Positions 7,923 to 13,912 of a stretch of DNA of 19,011 bases are shown here, piece by piece (within the stretch, counting starts at the first letter, position 1; the number at the start of each line of letters is the position of its first letter). The DNA lies in assembly GCF_946479885.1 (NCBI RefSeq), contig NZ_CAMLHM010000065.1:1-19011 (forward strand), read 5' to 3'. The notes below the pieces were generated by a model, which saw nothing but the letters and a program-made list of their open reading frames with translations, was not told the origin of the DNA and ran no database searches. Source of the DNA: an uncultured Devosia sp. Lineage in GTDB: Bacteria > Pseudomonadota > Alphaproteobacteria > Rhizobiales > Devosiaceae. The position numbers and the translations under genes were made by a program.

Positions 7923-8708
7923 TCAGTTCGCGTTGACCAGCGTCAGCGCCTTGTCCAGCAGTTCGGGGGTGGCGGCGGCGATGACGTTGCCGCCGGCGGT
8001 GGGTTCGCTGCCGTCCCAGCAGGAAATTGCGCCACCCGCTTCGCGGATGATGGGGACCAGGGCGGCGATGTCATAGGTGTTGAGGCGGGGCTCGATGACG
8101 AGATCGGCATGGCCGGCGGCGAGCAGGGCATAGCCGTAGCAATCGGTGCCGAAGCGCTGCAGGCGCGTGGCGGACTCGATGGCTTCCCACTTGCCCCAGT
8201 GTTCACCCTTGAACAGGTTTGGCGTGGTGGTGAAGACGCGGGAGGGGGCGAGGTCGGTCTGGCCGCTGGTGCGGATGGACGCCGTCTCGCCCGCGCGGCG
8301 GTATGTCGAGCGGCCCGGCACGGCGAGGAAGGTTTCGCCGATGAAAGGCTGGCTCATGAGGCCGGCAATGGCGACGCCTTCGTGGGCAAAGCCGATCAGC
8401 GTACCCCATACGGGAACGCCTGAGATGAAGGAGCGTGTGCCGTCGATCGGATCGATGATCCAGGTATGGGGGCTGTCGCCGGTCGCGCCCCACTCTTCGC
8501 CGATGATGGCGTGGTCGGGGAAATGCTCCGCGATGACGGCGCGGATGACGGTCTCGGCGCCCCGATCGGCCTCGGTGACCGGGTCGAAGCCGACGGTGTA
8601 TTTGTTGTCGACATCGAGCGTGGTGCGGAACAGTGGCAGCGTGCAGGCCGCGGCAGCGTCGGCGGCTGCCAGCAGGGTGGCTTCGACTTTGGCGAGATCG
8701 ATGGTCAT
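7923..8708 (-). CDS. hisN: Histidinol-phosphatase, inositol-monophosphatase family
   Basis: A Mg-dependent phosphatase of 261 residues. It most resembles HisN, which converts L-histidinol phosphate to L-histidinol in histidine synthesis. Metal-site motifs are DPVTEAD (residues 42-48), GEEWG (70-74), WIIDPIDGTRSF (83-94) and NTYDIA with Asp213. The RSFISG continuation after DPIDGT favours HisN over general inositol-1-phosphatases. The start has no clear Shine-Dalgarno, and a 33-bp palindrome sits only 19 bp upstream. The gene lies 170 bp downstream of the N-formylglutamate amidohydrolase on the same strand and may be co-transcribed with it through two repeats. Which phosphomonoester it prefers cannot be proved from sequence alone. 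Confidence 0.92.
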   Translation of the reverse strand: MTIDLAKVEATLLAAADAAAACTLPLFRTTLDVDNKYTVGFDPVTEADRGAETVIRAVIAEHFPDHAIIGEEWGATGDSPHTWIIDPIDGTRSFISGVPVWGTLIGFAHEGVAIAGLMSQPFIGETFLAVPGRSTYRRAGETASIRTSGQTDLAPSRVFTTTPNLFKGEHWGKWEAIESATRLQRFGTDCYGYALLAAGHADLVIEPRLNTYDIAALVPIIREAGGAISCWDGSEPTAGGNVIAAATPELLDKALTLVNAN

Positions 8709-8727
8709 GAGGCAGGTCCGGTGCCAC

Positions 8728-8760
8728 GACCTCGTGGTTCGACAAGCTCACCATGAGGTC
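8728..8760. repeat. 33-bp palindromic repeat, family 3, copy 1
   Basis: The ends GACCTCGTGG and CCATGAGGTC form an imperfect hairpin around TTCGACAAGCTCA. It is identical but for one base to 15235-15267. Read leftward the repeat supplies an ATG and the MVSLSNHEVV peptide, a common source of wrong start calls; hisN should not be extended into it. Confidence 0.85.
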
Positions 8761-8780
8761 TACTGAGGGTTCACGTACCT

Positions 8781-8864
8781 ACCACAGCGTCATTCCCGCG
8801 AAAGCGGGAATCCACCTTTGGTGGGAAGAATGGATTGCCGCTTTCGCGGGAATGACACTGTGGT
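8781..8864. repeat. Nested palindrome, family 1 (TTCCCGCGAAAGCGGGAA type)
   Basis: The 34-bp arms 8781-8814 and 8831-8864 are inverted with two mismatches (ACCACAGCGTCATTCCCG...). Each arm contains its own palindrome, TTCCCGC-GAAA-GCGGGAA in the left arm. It begins 15 bp past the stop of the N-formylglutamate amidohydrolase. The core is a REP-like sequence seen widely in proteobacteria. Confidence 0.85.
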
Positions 8865-8878
8865 GAAAGACGGCTGGC

Positions 8879-9775
8879 CTACTCGGCCGCTTCCTTTTCG
8901 ACCGCGGGCTGGCTACCGACCAGGGAGACGAGATCGAGGCCGATCAGGGCGAAGGTGAGGCGTTCGATGAGGGCGCGGATGGCTTCGAAGCCGTCATGCT
9001 TGGCCAGGGTCACTTCGTTCATATAGAGGTGCCGGCTGATCTCGATCTGCAGGGCGTGGACGCCATGCTGGGGGCGGCCATAGGTGCGGGTGGCAAAGCC
9101 GCCGGCATAGGGCCGGTTGCGCGCCACCTTGAGGCCGGCGCCGGTAAAGACGGTTTCGACCAGATCGACCAGGCCCGGCGCGCAGGTGGTGCCATAGCGG
9201 TCACCCAGCACGATATCGGGCGCCGCCTTGTCATTGGAGCGGGTGATGCGCGGCATGGAGTGACAGTCGATCAGCAGGGCAACGCCGAAGGCGGCGAGGG
9301 CTTCGCTCAGCAGTTTCTGCAGGGCCGCGTGATAGGGGTGGTAGATGCCCTCGATGCGCATCCGCGCGTCTTCGATGGTCAGGCGCTCGCGATAGATGGG
9401 CTTGTTTTCGGCGACGACGCGGGCCAGCGTGCCCAGGCCAGCCGCGACGCGCGGCGAGGTGGTGTTGAACCGATCCGACAGCGGCTCGACGAACATGGTG
9501 GGATCAAGTTCCCAGGGCTCCCTGTTGACGTCGAGATAGGCGCGGGGGAAATGCGCGCGGAGCATGAGAGCCCCCAGATGGGGCGCGCGGGCGAAGAGTT
9601 CATCGACCCAGGCATCCTCGGACTGGCGGATCGACAGATGATCGAGCCGGGTCATGGCGAGGAAACGTTCGGGATAGACGCGTCCGGAATGGGCGGAATT
9701 GAACACCAGAGGAGCAACCAGCCGGCGTGGCCGGATGGTTTCGAATGCCGGCTGATCCCAATAGTCGGACCGCAA
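8879..9775 (-). CDS. N-formylglutamate amidohydrolase family protein
   Basis: A member of the N-formylglutamate deformylase family (PF05013), metal-dependent, releasing formate and glutamate from N-formylglutamate as in HutG-type histidine degradation. Length is about 298 residues. Family sequences in order are NSAHSGRVYP, RAYLDVNRE, LLIDCHSMP, LGDRYGT, YAGGFATRTYG and VHALQIEISRHLYM. The start is uncertain because there is no ATG before the conserved part. TTG at 9775 has GGGAGG four bases upstream. TTG at 9787, four codons longer, has no ribosome site. The gene is divergent from cpdR, an arrangement I recall from other Hyphomicrobiales. No other hut genes are in view, so a role in histidine catabolism here is not shown; it may act on other formylated amino acids. 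Confidence 0.92.
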   Translation of the reverse strand: MRSDYWDQPAFETIRPRRLVAPLVFNSAHSGRVYPERFLAMTRLDHLSIRQSEDAWVDELFARAPHLGALMLRAHFPRAYLDVNREPWELDPTMFVEPLSDRFNTTSPRVAAGLGTLARVVAENKPIYRERLTIEDARMRIEGIYHPYHAALQKLLSEALAAFGVALLIDCHSMPRITRSNDKAAPDIVLGDRYGTTCAPGLVDLVETVFTGAGLKVARNRPYAGGFATRTYGRPQHGVHALQIEISRHLYMNEVTLAKHDGFEAIRALIERLTFALIGLDLVSLVGSQPAVEKEAAE

Positions 9776-9918
9776 GATGCCTCCCAACAGGCGTCTTGAG
9801 CCGACGCCACACTGATTTGCCTGATAGTTTCGCGCTTTGCGGCCGGCTTGTCCAGATTATCGCAGCGTTGCGCGCACAAATGCTGGCGTCCTTCGCCCAA
9901 GGTTTGCAGGACGGCAAA

Positions 9919-9952
9919 CTTCGCTTAAACATGATTCCCTATAGTCCGACTC
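9919..9952 (+). promoter_or_regulatory. Candidate cpdR promoter region with two GANTC sites
   Basis: TATAGT at 9940-9945 could be a -10 box; no good -35 is seen. A TTAA half-site (9925-9928) and two CcrM-type GANTC sites (GATTC at 9933-9937, GACTC at 9948-9952) bracket it. CtrA and CcrM control of cell-cycle genes is known in this class, but a full TTAA-N7-TTAA CtrA box is absent. Confidence 0.35.
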
Positions 9953-10044
9953 ATGAGGCGCCGTGTGGCGCATCAATCAGTTGTGCCATGCGCCCAAGCC
10001 GGATGAGATATCCGGATGCGCCAGTCGAACGGCCGGAGCCCTAG

Positions 10045-10404
10045 ATGAAGCGAATTCTGCTCGCAGAAGACGATAACGACATGCGGTCTTTCCTGACGCG
10101 TGCGCTCAAGAACGCGGGCTACGAGGTCGTGTCGTTCGACAACGGGCTTTCGGCCTATGAACGGCTGCGCGAGGAGCCATTCTCGCTGCTGCTCAGCGAT
10201 ATCGTGATGCCGGAAATGGACGGCATCGAGCTGGCGCGCCGCGCCACCGAACTCGACCCCGACCTCAAGGTGATGTTCATCACCGGCTTTGCCGCGGTGG
10301 CGCTGAACCCCGACAGCGACGCGCCCAAGGATGCCTCGGTGCTCTCAAAGCCGTTCCATCTCAAGGATCTGGTCAACGAGGTCGAGCGGCTGCTGGCTGC
10401 GTGA
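10045..10404 (+). CDS. cpdR: CpdR single-domain response regulator
   Basis: A 119-residue receiver domain without an output domain. In Caulobacter and rhizobia CpdR is phosphorylated through the CckA-ChpT relay. The unphosphorylated form primes ClpXP for cell-cycle proteolysis, including that of CtrA. The acidic pocket is Glu8, Asp9 and Asp10, the phospho-acceptor is Asp52 (SDIVMPEMDG), and the switch residues are Thr80 (FITGFA) and Lys102 (SKPF). The FITGFAAVAL stretch and the overall pattern are those of CpdR rather than a generic CheY. GGAG lies six bases before the ATG. Its neighbours are the divergent N-formylglutamate amidohydrolase and the downstream tRNA-Val genes. A long hairpin repeat follows the stop codon. 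Confidence 0.96.
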   Translation: MKRILLAEDDNDMRSFLTRALKNAGYEVVSFDNGLSAYERLREEPFSLLLSDIVMPEMDGIELARRATELDPDLKVMFITGFAAVALNPDSDAPKDASVLSKPFHLKDLVNEVERLLAA

Positions 10405-10414
10405 GGCCACGCGC

Positions 10415-10531
10415 TAATTCTACTGCGGCGGCCGCTTGACGCGGTCTTCTGCGCTTCCGGTGCTCACGTACTGGAAGTACGCTCCGCTCCGGTTCTCGAA
10501 GACCACACCAATCGACTCGCCGCAGCGAATT
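10415..10531 (+). repeat. Variable-arm hairpin element, family 4, copy a
   Basis: The centre reads TGCGCTTCCGGTGCTCACGT, a short spacer, then ACGCTCCGCTCCGGTTCTCG. Innermost arms GGTCTTC (10443-10449) and GAAGACC (10498-10504) are perfect. Outer arms extend imperfectly through CTGCGGCG (10423-10430) and CGCCGCAG (10518-10525) to AATTC/GAATT. It begins 11 bp after cpdR. The centre recurs at about 10853 and 14355, but the arms do not. Confidence 0.8.
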
Positions 10532-10563
10532 TCCACATGGTCTCAGAACTTCGATCTGACCCC

Positions 10564-10592
10564 TTGACCCCAAAGTGGGTTTTATGGTCTAT
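10564..10592 (+). promoter_or_regulatory. Candidate promoter of the tRNA-Val pair
   Basis: TTGACC (preceded by C, giving the alphaproteobacterial CTTGAC) at 10564-10569 and GTCTAT at 10587-10592 are separated by 17 bp. Transcription would start about 40 bases before the first tRNA. The -35 is strong and the -10 moderate. Confidence 0.5.
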
Positions 10593-10637
10593 CCGCGCCA
10601 CTGGACGGGCCTCGCGGCTCTTCCATCCCGGAGAGAT

Positions 10638-10712
10638 GGGCGTATAGCTCAGCGGGAGAGCACCTCGTTGACATCGAGGGGGTCACAAGTTCGATCCTTG
10701 TTACGCCCACCA
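10638..10712 (+). tRNA. tRNA-Val (anticodon GAC)
   Basis: A complete 75-nt cloverleaf. The acceptor stem GGGCGTA pairs with TACGCCC, and the D-arm has AGCTCAGCGGGAGAGC. The anticodon stem CCTCG/CGAGG holds loop TTGACAT with anticodon GAC, which reads GUC and GUU. The T-arm contains TTCGATC, and 3' A-CCA is encoded. It is followed after 26 bp by a second tRNA-Val. Confidence 0.97.
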
Positions 10713-10738
10713 TCTCTCTACTTTTCGCCTCTGGCGAT

Positions 10739-10813
10739 GGGAGTATAGCTCAGCGGGAGAGCATTCGCTTCACACGCGAAGGGTCACAAGTTCAATCCTT
10801 GTTACTCCCACCA
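10739..10813 (+). tRNA. tRNA-Val (anticodon CAC)
   Basis: A complete 75-nt cloverleaf. The acceptor stem GGGAGTA pairs with TACTCCC, and the D-arm is the same as in the preceding tRNA. The anticodon stem TTCGC/GCGAA holds loop TTCACAC with anticodon CAC, which reads GUG. The T-loop is TTCAATC, and CCA is encoded. A short T-run (CCTTTTTCG) follows at once. It is very probably co-transcribed with the GAC tRNA. Confidence 0.97.
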
Positions 10814-10815
10814 TT

Positions 10816-10941
10816 CCTTTTTCGTGATGCCGGTCTGCAAACGGCAATCGTCTGCGCTTCCGGTGCTCACGTACCAAAGCGTACGCTCCGCTCCGGTTCT
10901 CGCCGATCACCGTTTTCGACTCGGCCTGACGAAAAAGCCCG
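10816..10941 (+). repeat. Variable-arm hairpin element, family 4, copy b
   Basis: It has the same centre as copy a (10852-10902). Inner arms AAACGGCAATCG (10839-10850) and CGATCACCGTTT (10904-10915) pair with two mismatches. Outer arms continue through CTTTTTCGT near the tRNA end and ACGAAAAAG at 10930-10938. The left arm starts right after the tRNA-Val(CAC) 3' end. Its right arm overlaps copy c. Confidence 0.75.
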
Positions 10942-11002
10942 ACTGCGTGATCGAGGCAGGCTGATCCACGCTCCGCTCCGGTTCTCGGCAACGGGCGCTT
11001 TC
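10931..11002 (+). repeat. Family 4 hairpin, degenerate copy c
   Basis: Only the right half of the shared centre is intact (ACGCTCCGCTCCGGTTCTCG, 10969-10988). Flanking arms GAAAAAGCCCG (10931-10941) and CGGGCGCTTTC (10992-11002) still pair with two mismatches. It is tandem with and partly nested in copy b, which suggests a duplication followed by decay. Confidence 0.6.
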
Positions 11003-11029
11003 GCCTCGCCTTGACCGGCTGGAAGACCG

Positions 11030-11053
11030 ATGGTGCCAGCCAGCACCATTTTT
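11030..11053 (+). terminator. Rightward intrinsic terminator after the tRNA-Val region
   Basis: ATGGTGC (11030-11036) and GCACCAT (11043-11049) form a 7-bp stem with a six-base loop, followed by four T. It would stop rightward transcription from the tRNA operon before the convergent hxlR-type gene, whose stop is about 30 bp further right. Confidence 0.65.
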
Positions 11054-11084
11054 CGATTTGGCCGATGACCGCGAGATTGGCACT

Positions 11085-11483
11085 CTAGGCGAGGCGGGAG
11101 GCGGCATAGCGTTGGCGGGCCTGGGCGACACGGTCGGCGTTGCGCCTGGTCCATGCGTTGATGGCCGCCAGGGGTTCCTGCAGCTCGCGACCCATGTCGG
11201 TGAGTTCGTAATCGACGCGCGGCGGAATGATGGGGGTGACCGTGCGGTGCACGATGCCGTCCGCCTCCAGTTCGCGCAGCGTCTGGGTCAGCATCTTCTG
11301 CGAAATGCCCTGCAGGTGCCGGCGCAGCTCGGAAAAGCGCATCGGGCCCTGCATCAGCGCCATGATGACATAAAGCGACCACCGACCGCTCATGGCAGCC
11401 AGGACCTCGATCATGGGAACGGCGACGCGCGTGCATTCGGCGTGGGTGCGGGGTGGTTCCAAGGGGGTGAGTGCAGTTCCCAT
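11085..11483 (-). CDS. HxlR-family transcriptional regulator
   Basis: A 132-residue winged-helix DNA-binding protein of the HxlR/YodB group, normally a dimer that senses electrophiles, quinones or other redox stress. The core runs from about residue 25 to 110: MSGRWSLYVI, the recognition region FSELRRHLQGISQKMLTQTLRELE, and the wing with PPRVDYELTDMG. The only cysteine is Cys17, in the N-terminal position where YodB-type redox sensors carry their reactive Cys. The ATG at 11483 has AGAGG six bases upstream. It is divergent from an NAD(P)H-FMN reductase gene, the standard arrangement for such a regulator and its target. The region between them holds inverted AGT(T/C)AC half-sites. Confidence 0.94.
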   Translation of the reverse strand: MGTALTPLEPPRTHAECTRVAVPMIEVLAAMSGRWSLYVIMALMQGPMRFSELRRHLQGISQKMLTQTLRELEADGIVHRTVTPIIPPRVDYELTDMGRELQEPLAAINAWTRRNADRVAQARQRYAASRLA

Positions 11484-11530
11484 CTGGTGCCTCTGGGAGG
11501 AAATAGTGCCGTCTTGCGCGGTTCGCGAAC

Positions 11531-11565
11531 AGTCACCAACATAGTGTGAGTTACGCTAAGTGACT
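11531..11565. promoter_or_regulatory. Likely HxlR operator between divergent genes
   Basis: AGTTAC (11549-11554) and GTGACT (11560-11565) form an inverted repeat with one mismatch and a 5-bp spacer. A further AGTCAC half-site lies at 11531-11536, so AGTCAC and GTGACT also make a perfect wider dyad. AGTNAC-type half-sites with a short spacer are typical of HxlR/YodB operators. Position between the two divergent genes supports autoregulation and control of the reductase. Confidence 0.6.
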
Positions 11566-11607
11566 AGCTATCGAATCGTTCCTCAGTCATTAAAAGAGAG
11601 CGCTCCC

Positions 11608-12204
11608 ATGAGCAAGCCAAAGATCGGCATCATCATTTCCACCACCCGCAAGGGCCGCCTGGGCGAGCGCATCGCCCATTGGGTGCGCGATCTGGGGCAG
11701 CAGCGCCCGGACCTTGCGTTCGAAATCGTCGACCTGCGCGACCATCCGCTGGAGTTCTTCGATGCCGAGATGTCGCCGCGCTGGGCGCCGGTGGAGGGCG
11801 CCAATGCACAGGCCTGGGCCAAGAGGGTGGCGGGCTTTGATGGCTATGTGTTCGTCACGGCCGAATACAACCGTTCGATCACTGGCGCGCTCAAAAATGC
11901 GCTCGACTATCTCGCCCTTGAAGCCGAGCGCAAGCCGGCGGCCTTTGTGGGCTATGGCTCGGTCGGCGGCGCGCGGGCGGTCGAGCAATTGCGGCTGATG
12001 GCCGTGGAGCTGGGCATGGTGGTGACCAAGAGCGGCGTGCATATCGGGATGGAGCCGATGATCGGCCTGATGCGCGACGGCAAGGACTTCGCCGATTTCC
12101 CGCATCTGGCGCCGACGGTCGCGACGATGCTGGACGAGCTGGCCTGGTATGCGAGGACCCTCAAGACCGGGCGGGATCAAGTGGCGCAAAGCGAAGCGGC
12201 CTAG
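11608..12204 (+). CDS. NAD(P)H-dependent FMN reductase / oxidoreductase
   Basis: A 198-residue flavodoxin-like protein of the FMN_red family. It uses NAD(P)H to reduce FMN or small quinone, azo or chromate-like substrates in the cytoplasm. The FMN phosphate loop is STTRKGRLGERI (residues 11-22). TAEYNRSITGALKNALDYL is the conserved flavin and dimer segment, followed by GYGSVGGARAVEQLR. I chose ATG 11608 because family members begin with a few residues before the first beta strand (KIGIII); a longer GTG start at 11560 would place 16 unrelated residues ahead and run into the operator. It is divergent from the HxlR-type regulator and probably induced through it. A palindromic repeat follows the stop after 16 bp. 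Confidence 0.93.
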   Translation: MSKPKIGIIISTTRKGRLGERIAHWVRDLGQQRPDLAFEIVDLRDHPLEFFDAEMSPRWAPVEGANAQAWAKRVAGFDGYVFVTAEYNRSITGALKNALDYLALEAERKPAAFVGYGSVGGARAVEQLRLMAVELGMVVTKSGVHIGMEPMIGLMRDGKDFADFPHLAPTVATMLDELAWYARTLKTGRDQVAQSEAA

Positions 12205-12220
12205 ACGCCATACGCTCGGT

Positions 12221-12290
12221 GTCACCCCGGCCTTGAGCCGGGGTCTGCCCTGAGATCTCAAGATGGATCCCGGCTCAAGGCCGGGATGAC
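12221..12290. repeat. Nested palindrome, family 1 (CCCCGGCCTTGAGCCGGGG type)
   Basis: The 25-bp arms 12221-12245 and 12266-12290 are inverted with two transitions. Each arm is itself a hairpin (CCCCGGC-CTTGA-GCCGGGG). The GTCA...TGAC ends are shared with the other family 1 elements. It lies between the convergent FMN reductase and metallophosphoesterase genes and can act as a two-way terminator. Confidence 0.85.
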
Positions 12291-12317
12291 ATTGGTGGGT
12301 GTGGCAACGAGGTGCCG

Positions 12318-13106
12318 TCAGTCTTCGACGAAAATCTCGGCATTGCCATCGATGAAATCGTCGAACAGGACGGTGGTGCCTTCGGCATCGGCGATGACGA
12401 AGGCCATCTGTCCGGGGCCGGCGAGGCGGCGCATGGGAACGTGGGGCTGGTCGACGCTGCAGGAATAGTGGCTGCCTGACAGCGTCGTGAAGGGCAGGCC
12501 GCGCCAGGTGGCCGTCGACGTCAGGTGCACGTGGCCGGCAATGACCTGGCGGATATCGGGATGGGTCTTGAGCGCGGCAATGAAGGCATCGGGCTCAAGG
12601 ATGCGGATATCGTCCGACTCGATATGCAGCGCATTGGCATTGTGGTGGAGGATGACGATGACCGGGCGGTCGATGGCCTCGGCCAGCCGGGCCCTGAGCC
12701 AGTCGATCTGGATGCCGGACAGCACGCCATCGACGCGGCCGGGCTCGGAGGAATCGAGCAGGATGATGCGATGGCCTTTGATGTCGATTGATTTGTCGAC
12801 CTTGCCGGTTTCGGCGACGAAATCTGAGCCGAAGACATCGAGGAAGACGGGACGGTCGTCGTGATTGCCCAGGGTGATATGCACCGGGATGGGCAGTCGC
12901 GCGATGATGGATTTGAGGTGCTGATAGGCTGATGGCTGGCCCAGATCGGCGAGATCGCCGGCCAGGACGCAGAAATCGGCATCGCCATAGCGGGCGATGA
13001 CGGCATCCACCGCCTGCTCCAGGCGGGCGCCGGTATCGAGCGTCATCGACAGCTCGCCCGGCGGCATGACATGCAGGTCGCTCATGACGACGAATTTGAG
13101 GGTCAT
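12318..13106 (-). CDS. Metallophosphoesterase, CpdA / GpdQ-like phosphodiesterase
   Basis: A 262-residue calcineurin-like phosphoesterase with a two-metal centre. The ligands are in the standard order: SDLH (Asp10, His12), GDLAD (Asp51), GNHDD (Asn81, His82), LHHN (His154, His155) and GHVH (His192, His194). The GHVHLTS...WRGLPF...SGSHY ending resembles 3',5'-cyclic-AMP phosphodiesterase CpdA and glycerophosphodiesterase GpdQ, so a phosphodiester substrate is likely, but which one is not decided by sequence. There is no signal peptide, so it should be cytoplasmic. The ATG at 13106 has GGCGGA three bases upstream, which is rather close. It lies 80 bp downstream of the PPOX-type gene on the same strand and may share a transcript with it. 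Confidence 0.92.
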   Translation of the reverse strand: MTLKFVVMSDLHVMPPGELSMTLDTGARLEQAVDAVIARYGDADFCVLAGDLADLGQPSAYQHLKSIIARLPIPVHITLGNHDDRPVFLDVFGSDFVAETGKVDKSIDIKGHRIILLDSSEPGRVDGVLSGIQIDWLRARLAEAIDRPVIVILHHNANALHIESDDIRILEPDAFIAALKTHPDIRQVIAGHVHLTSTATWRGLPFTTLSGSHYSCSVDQPHVPMRRLAGPGQMAFVIADAEGTTVLFDDFIDGNAEIFVED

Positions 13107-13186
13107 TTTCCGCCCATGCGTGCTGATTTCCCGCGTCTTCTAACGCTAGCGCATGACCGACAGGTGACGCCACAGGCGGCGACGGT

Positions 13187-13801
13187 TCACCACATGGTTT
13201 GTTTGGCGCGCTCGGGCCAGGCCTGATCATAGGCCTCGCCGCCGACCTGGTTTTCAGTCATGGCGGCGAGGATCTGGCCCGGCGTGGGCAGGGTGGCGGT
13301 ATCGATGTGGCGCTCGGGGTTCCACAGTTCGGAGCGGACGATGGCGCGGGCGCACTGGAAATAGAGTTCGTCGATCCGCATGACGATCACCGAGCGCGGC
13401 GCCTTGCCCTCGACTTCGAAGCTGGCCAGGAGGTCCGGATCGATGCTGAGATGGGCGCGGCCATTGGCGCGGAAGGTGGTGCCCGAGCCGGGCAGCAGGA
13501 AGAGGAAGGCGACGCGCGGATCGCGGACGATGTTGCGCAGCGAATCGATGCGGTTATTGCCGCGCCGATCGGGCATCATCAGCGTCTCGTCATCATGCAC
13601 CCGGACGAAGCCGGGCTGATCGCCGCGCGGCGAGCAATCGATGCCCTCGGGGCCGACGGTGGCGAGGGCGGCGAAGGGGCTGGCTTCGATCAGCCGCCGA
13701 TATTGCGGCGTCATGCGCTGGGCGACCTTGACCGTCGAGGCGGCGACGGGAGCAGGGGTATAGAGCGCTTCGAGCTGCGCGACGGAGGTGATGACGGTCA
13801 T
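13187..13801 (-). CDS. Pyridoxamine 5'-phosphate oxidase-family FMN protein (DR2398 / MSMEG_1061-like)
   Basis: A 204-residue split-barrel flavin-binding protein. The domain spans about residues 28-165, with ASPFAALATVG, CSPRGDQPGFVRV and DRRGNNRIDSLRNIVRDPRVAFLF forming the FMN site, and ANGRAHLS on the next strand. This pattern fits the PPOX subgroup annotated as DR2398 or MSMEG_1061 type, which is not true PdxH; its substrates are unknown. The C-terminal part (YFQCARAIVRSELWNP) is also characteristic of the subgroup. The ATG at 13801 has AAAGG six bases upstream. It is divergent from msrB across 111 bp, and both deal with redox chemistry, but a functional link is only a guess. Confidence 0.92.
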   Translation of the reverse strand: MTVITSVAQLEALYTPAPVAASTVKVAQRMTPQYRRLIEASPFAALATVGPEGIDCSPRGDQPGFVRVHDDETLMMPDRRGNNRIDSLRNIVRDPRVAFLFLLPGSGTTFRANGRAHLSIDPDLLASFEVEGKAPRSVIVMRIDELYFQCARAIVRSELWNPERHIDTATLPTPGQILAAMTENQVGGEAYDQAWPERAKQTMW

Positions 13802-13912
13802 GATCGGCCTTTGGCGGACAGTCAGCCCGACGTGATCACTCGGGCGCTATGGGCGGGATGTAACTGATCCTATATCGTCAACGAATGACAAGGCGACAAA
13901 AGGAGTAAAGCC

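Noticed and set aside
8203..8754. Minus-strand frame beginning MVSLSNHEVV
   Set aside because: The start comes from the 33-bp repeat, the same peptide is generated at the second copy near 15267, and the rest is out of frame with hisN.
9727..10044. 105-codon plus-strand frame running up to cpdR
   Set aside because: It overlaps the 5' end of the N-formylglutamate amidohydrolase on the other strand and then the cpdR promoter region; no protein-like features.
4067..12290. CRISPR-like or integron attC arrays among the many palindromes
   Set aside because: The repeats are dispersed, not regularly spaced, no cas or integrase gene is in view, and the conserved part is central rather than terminal as in attC sites.
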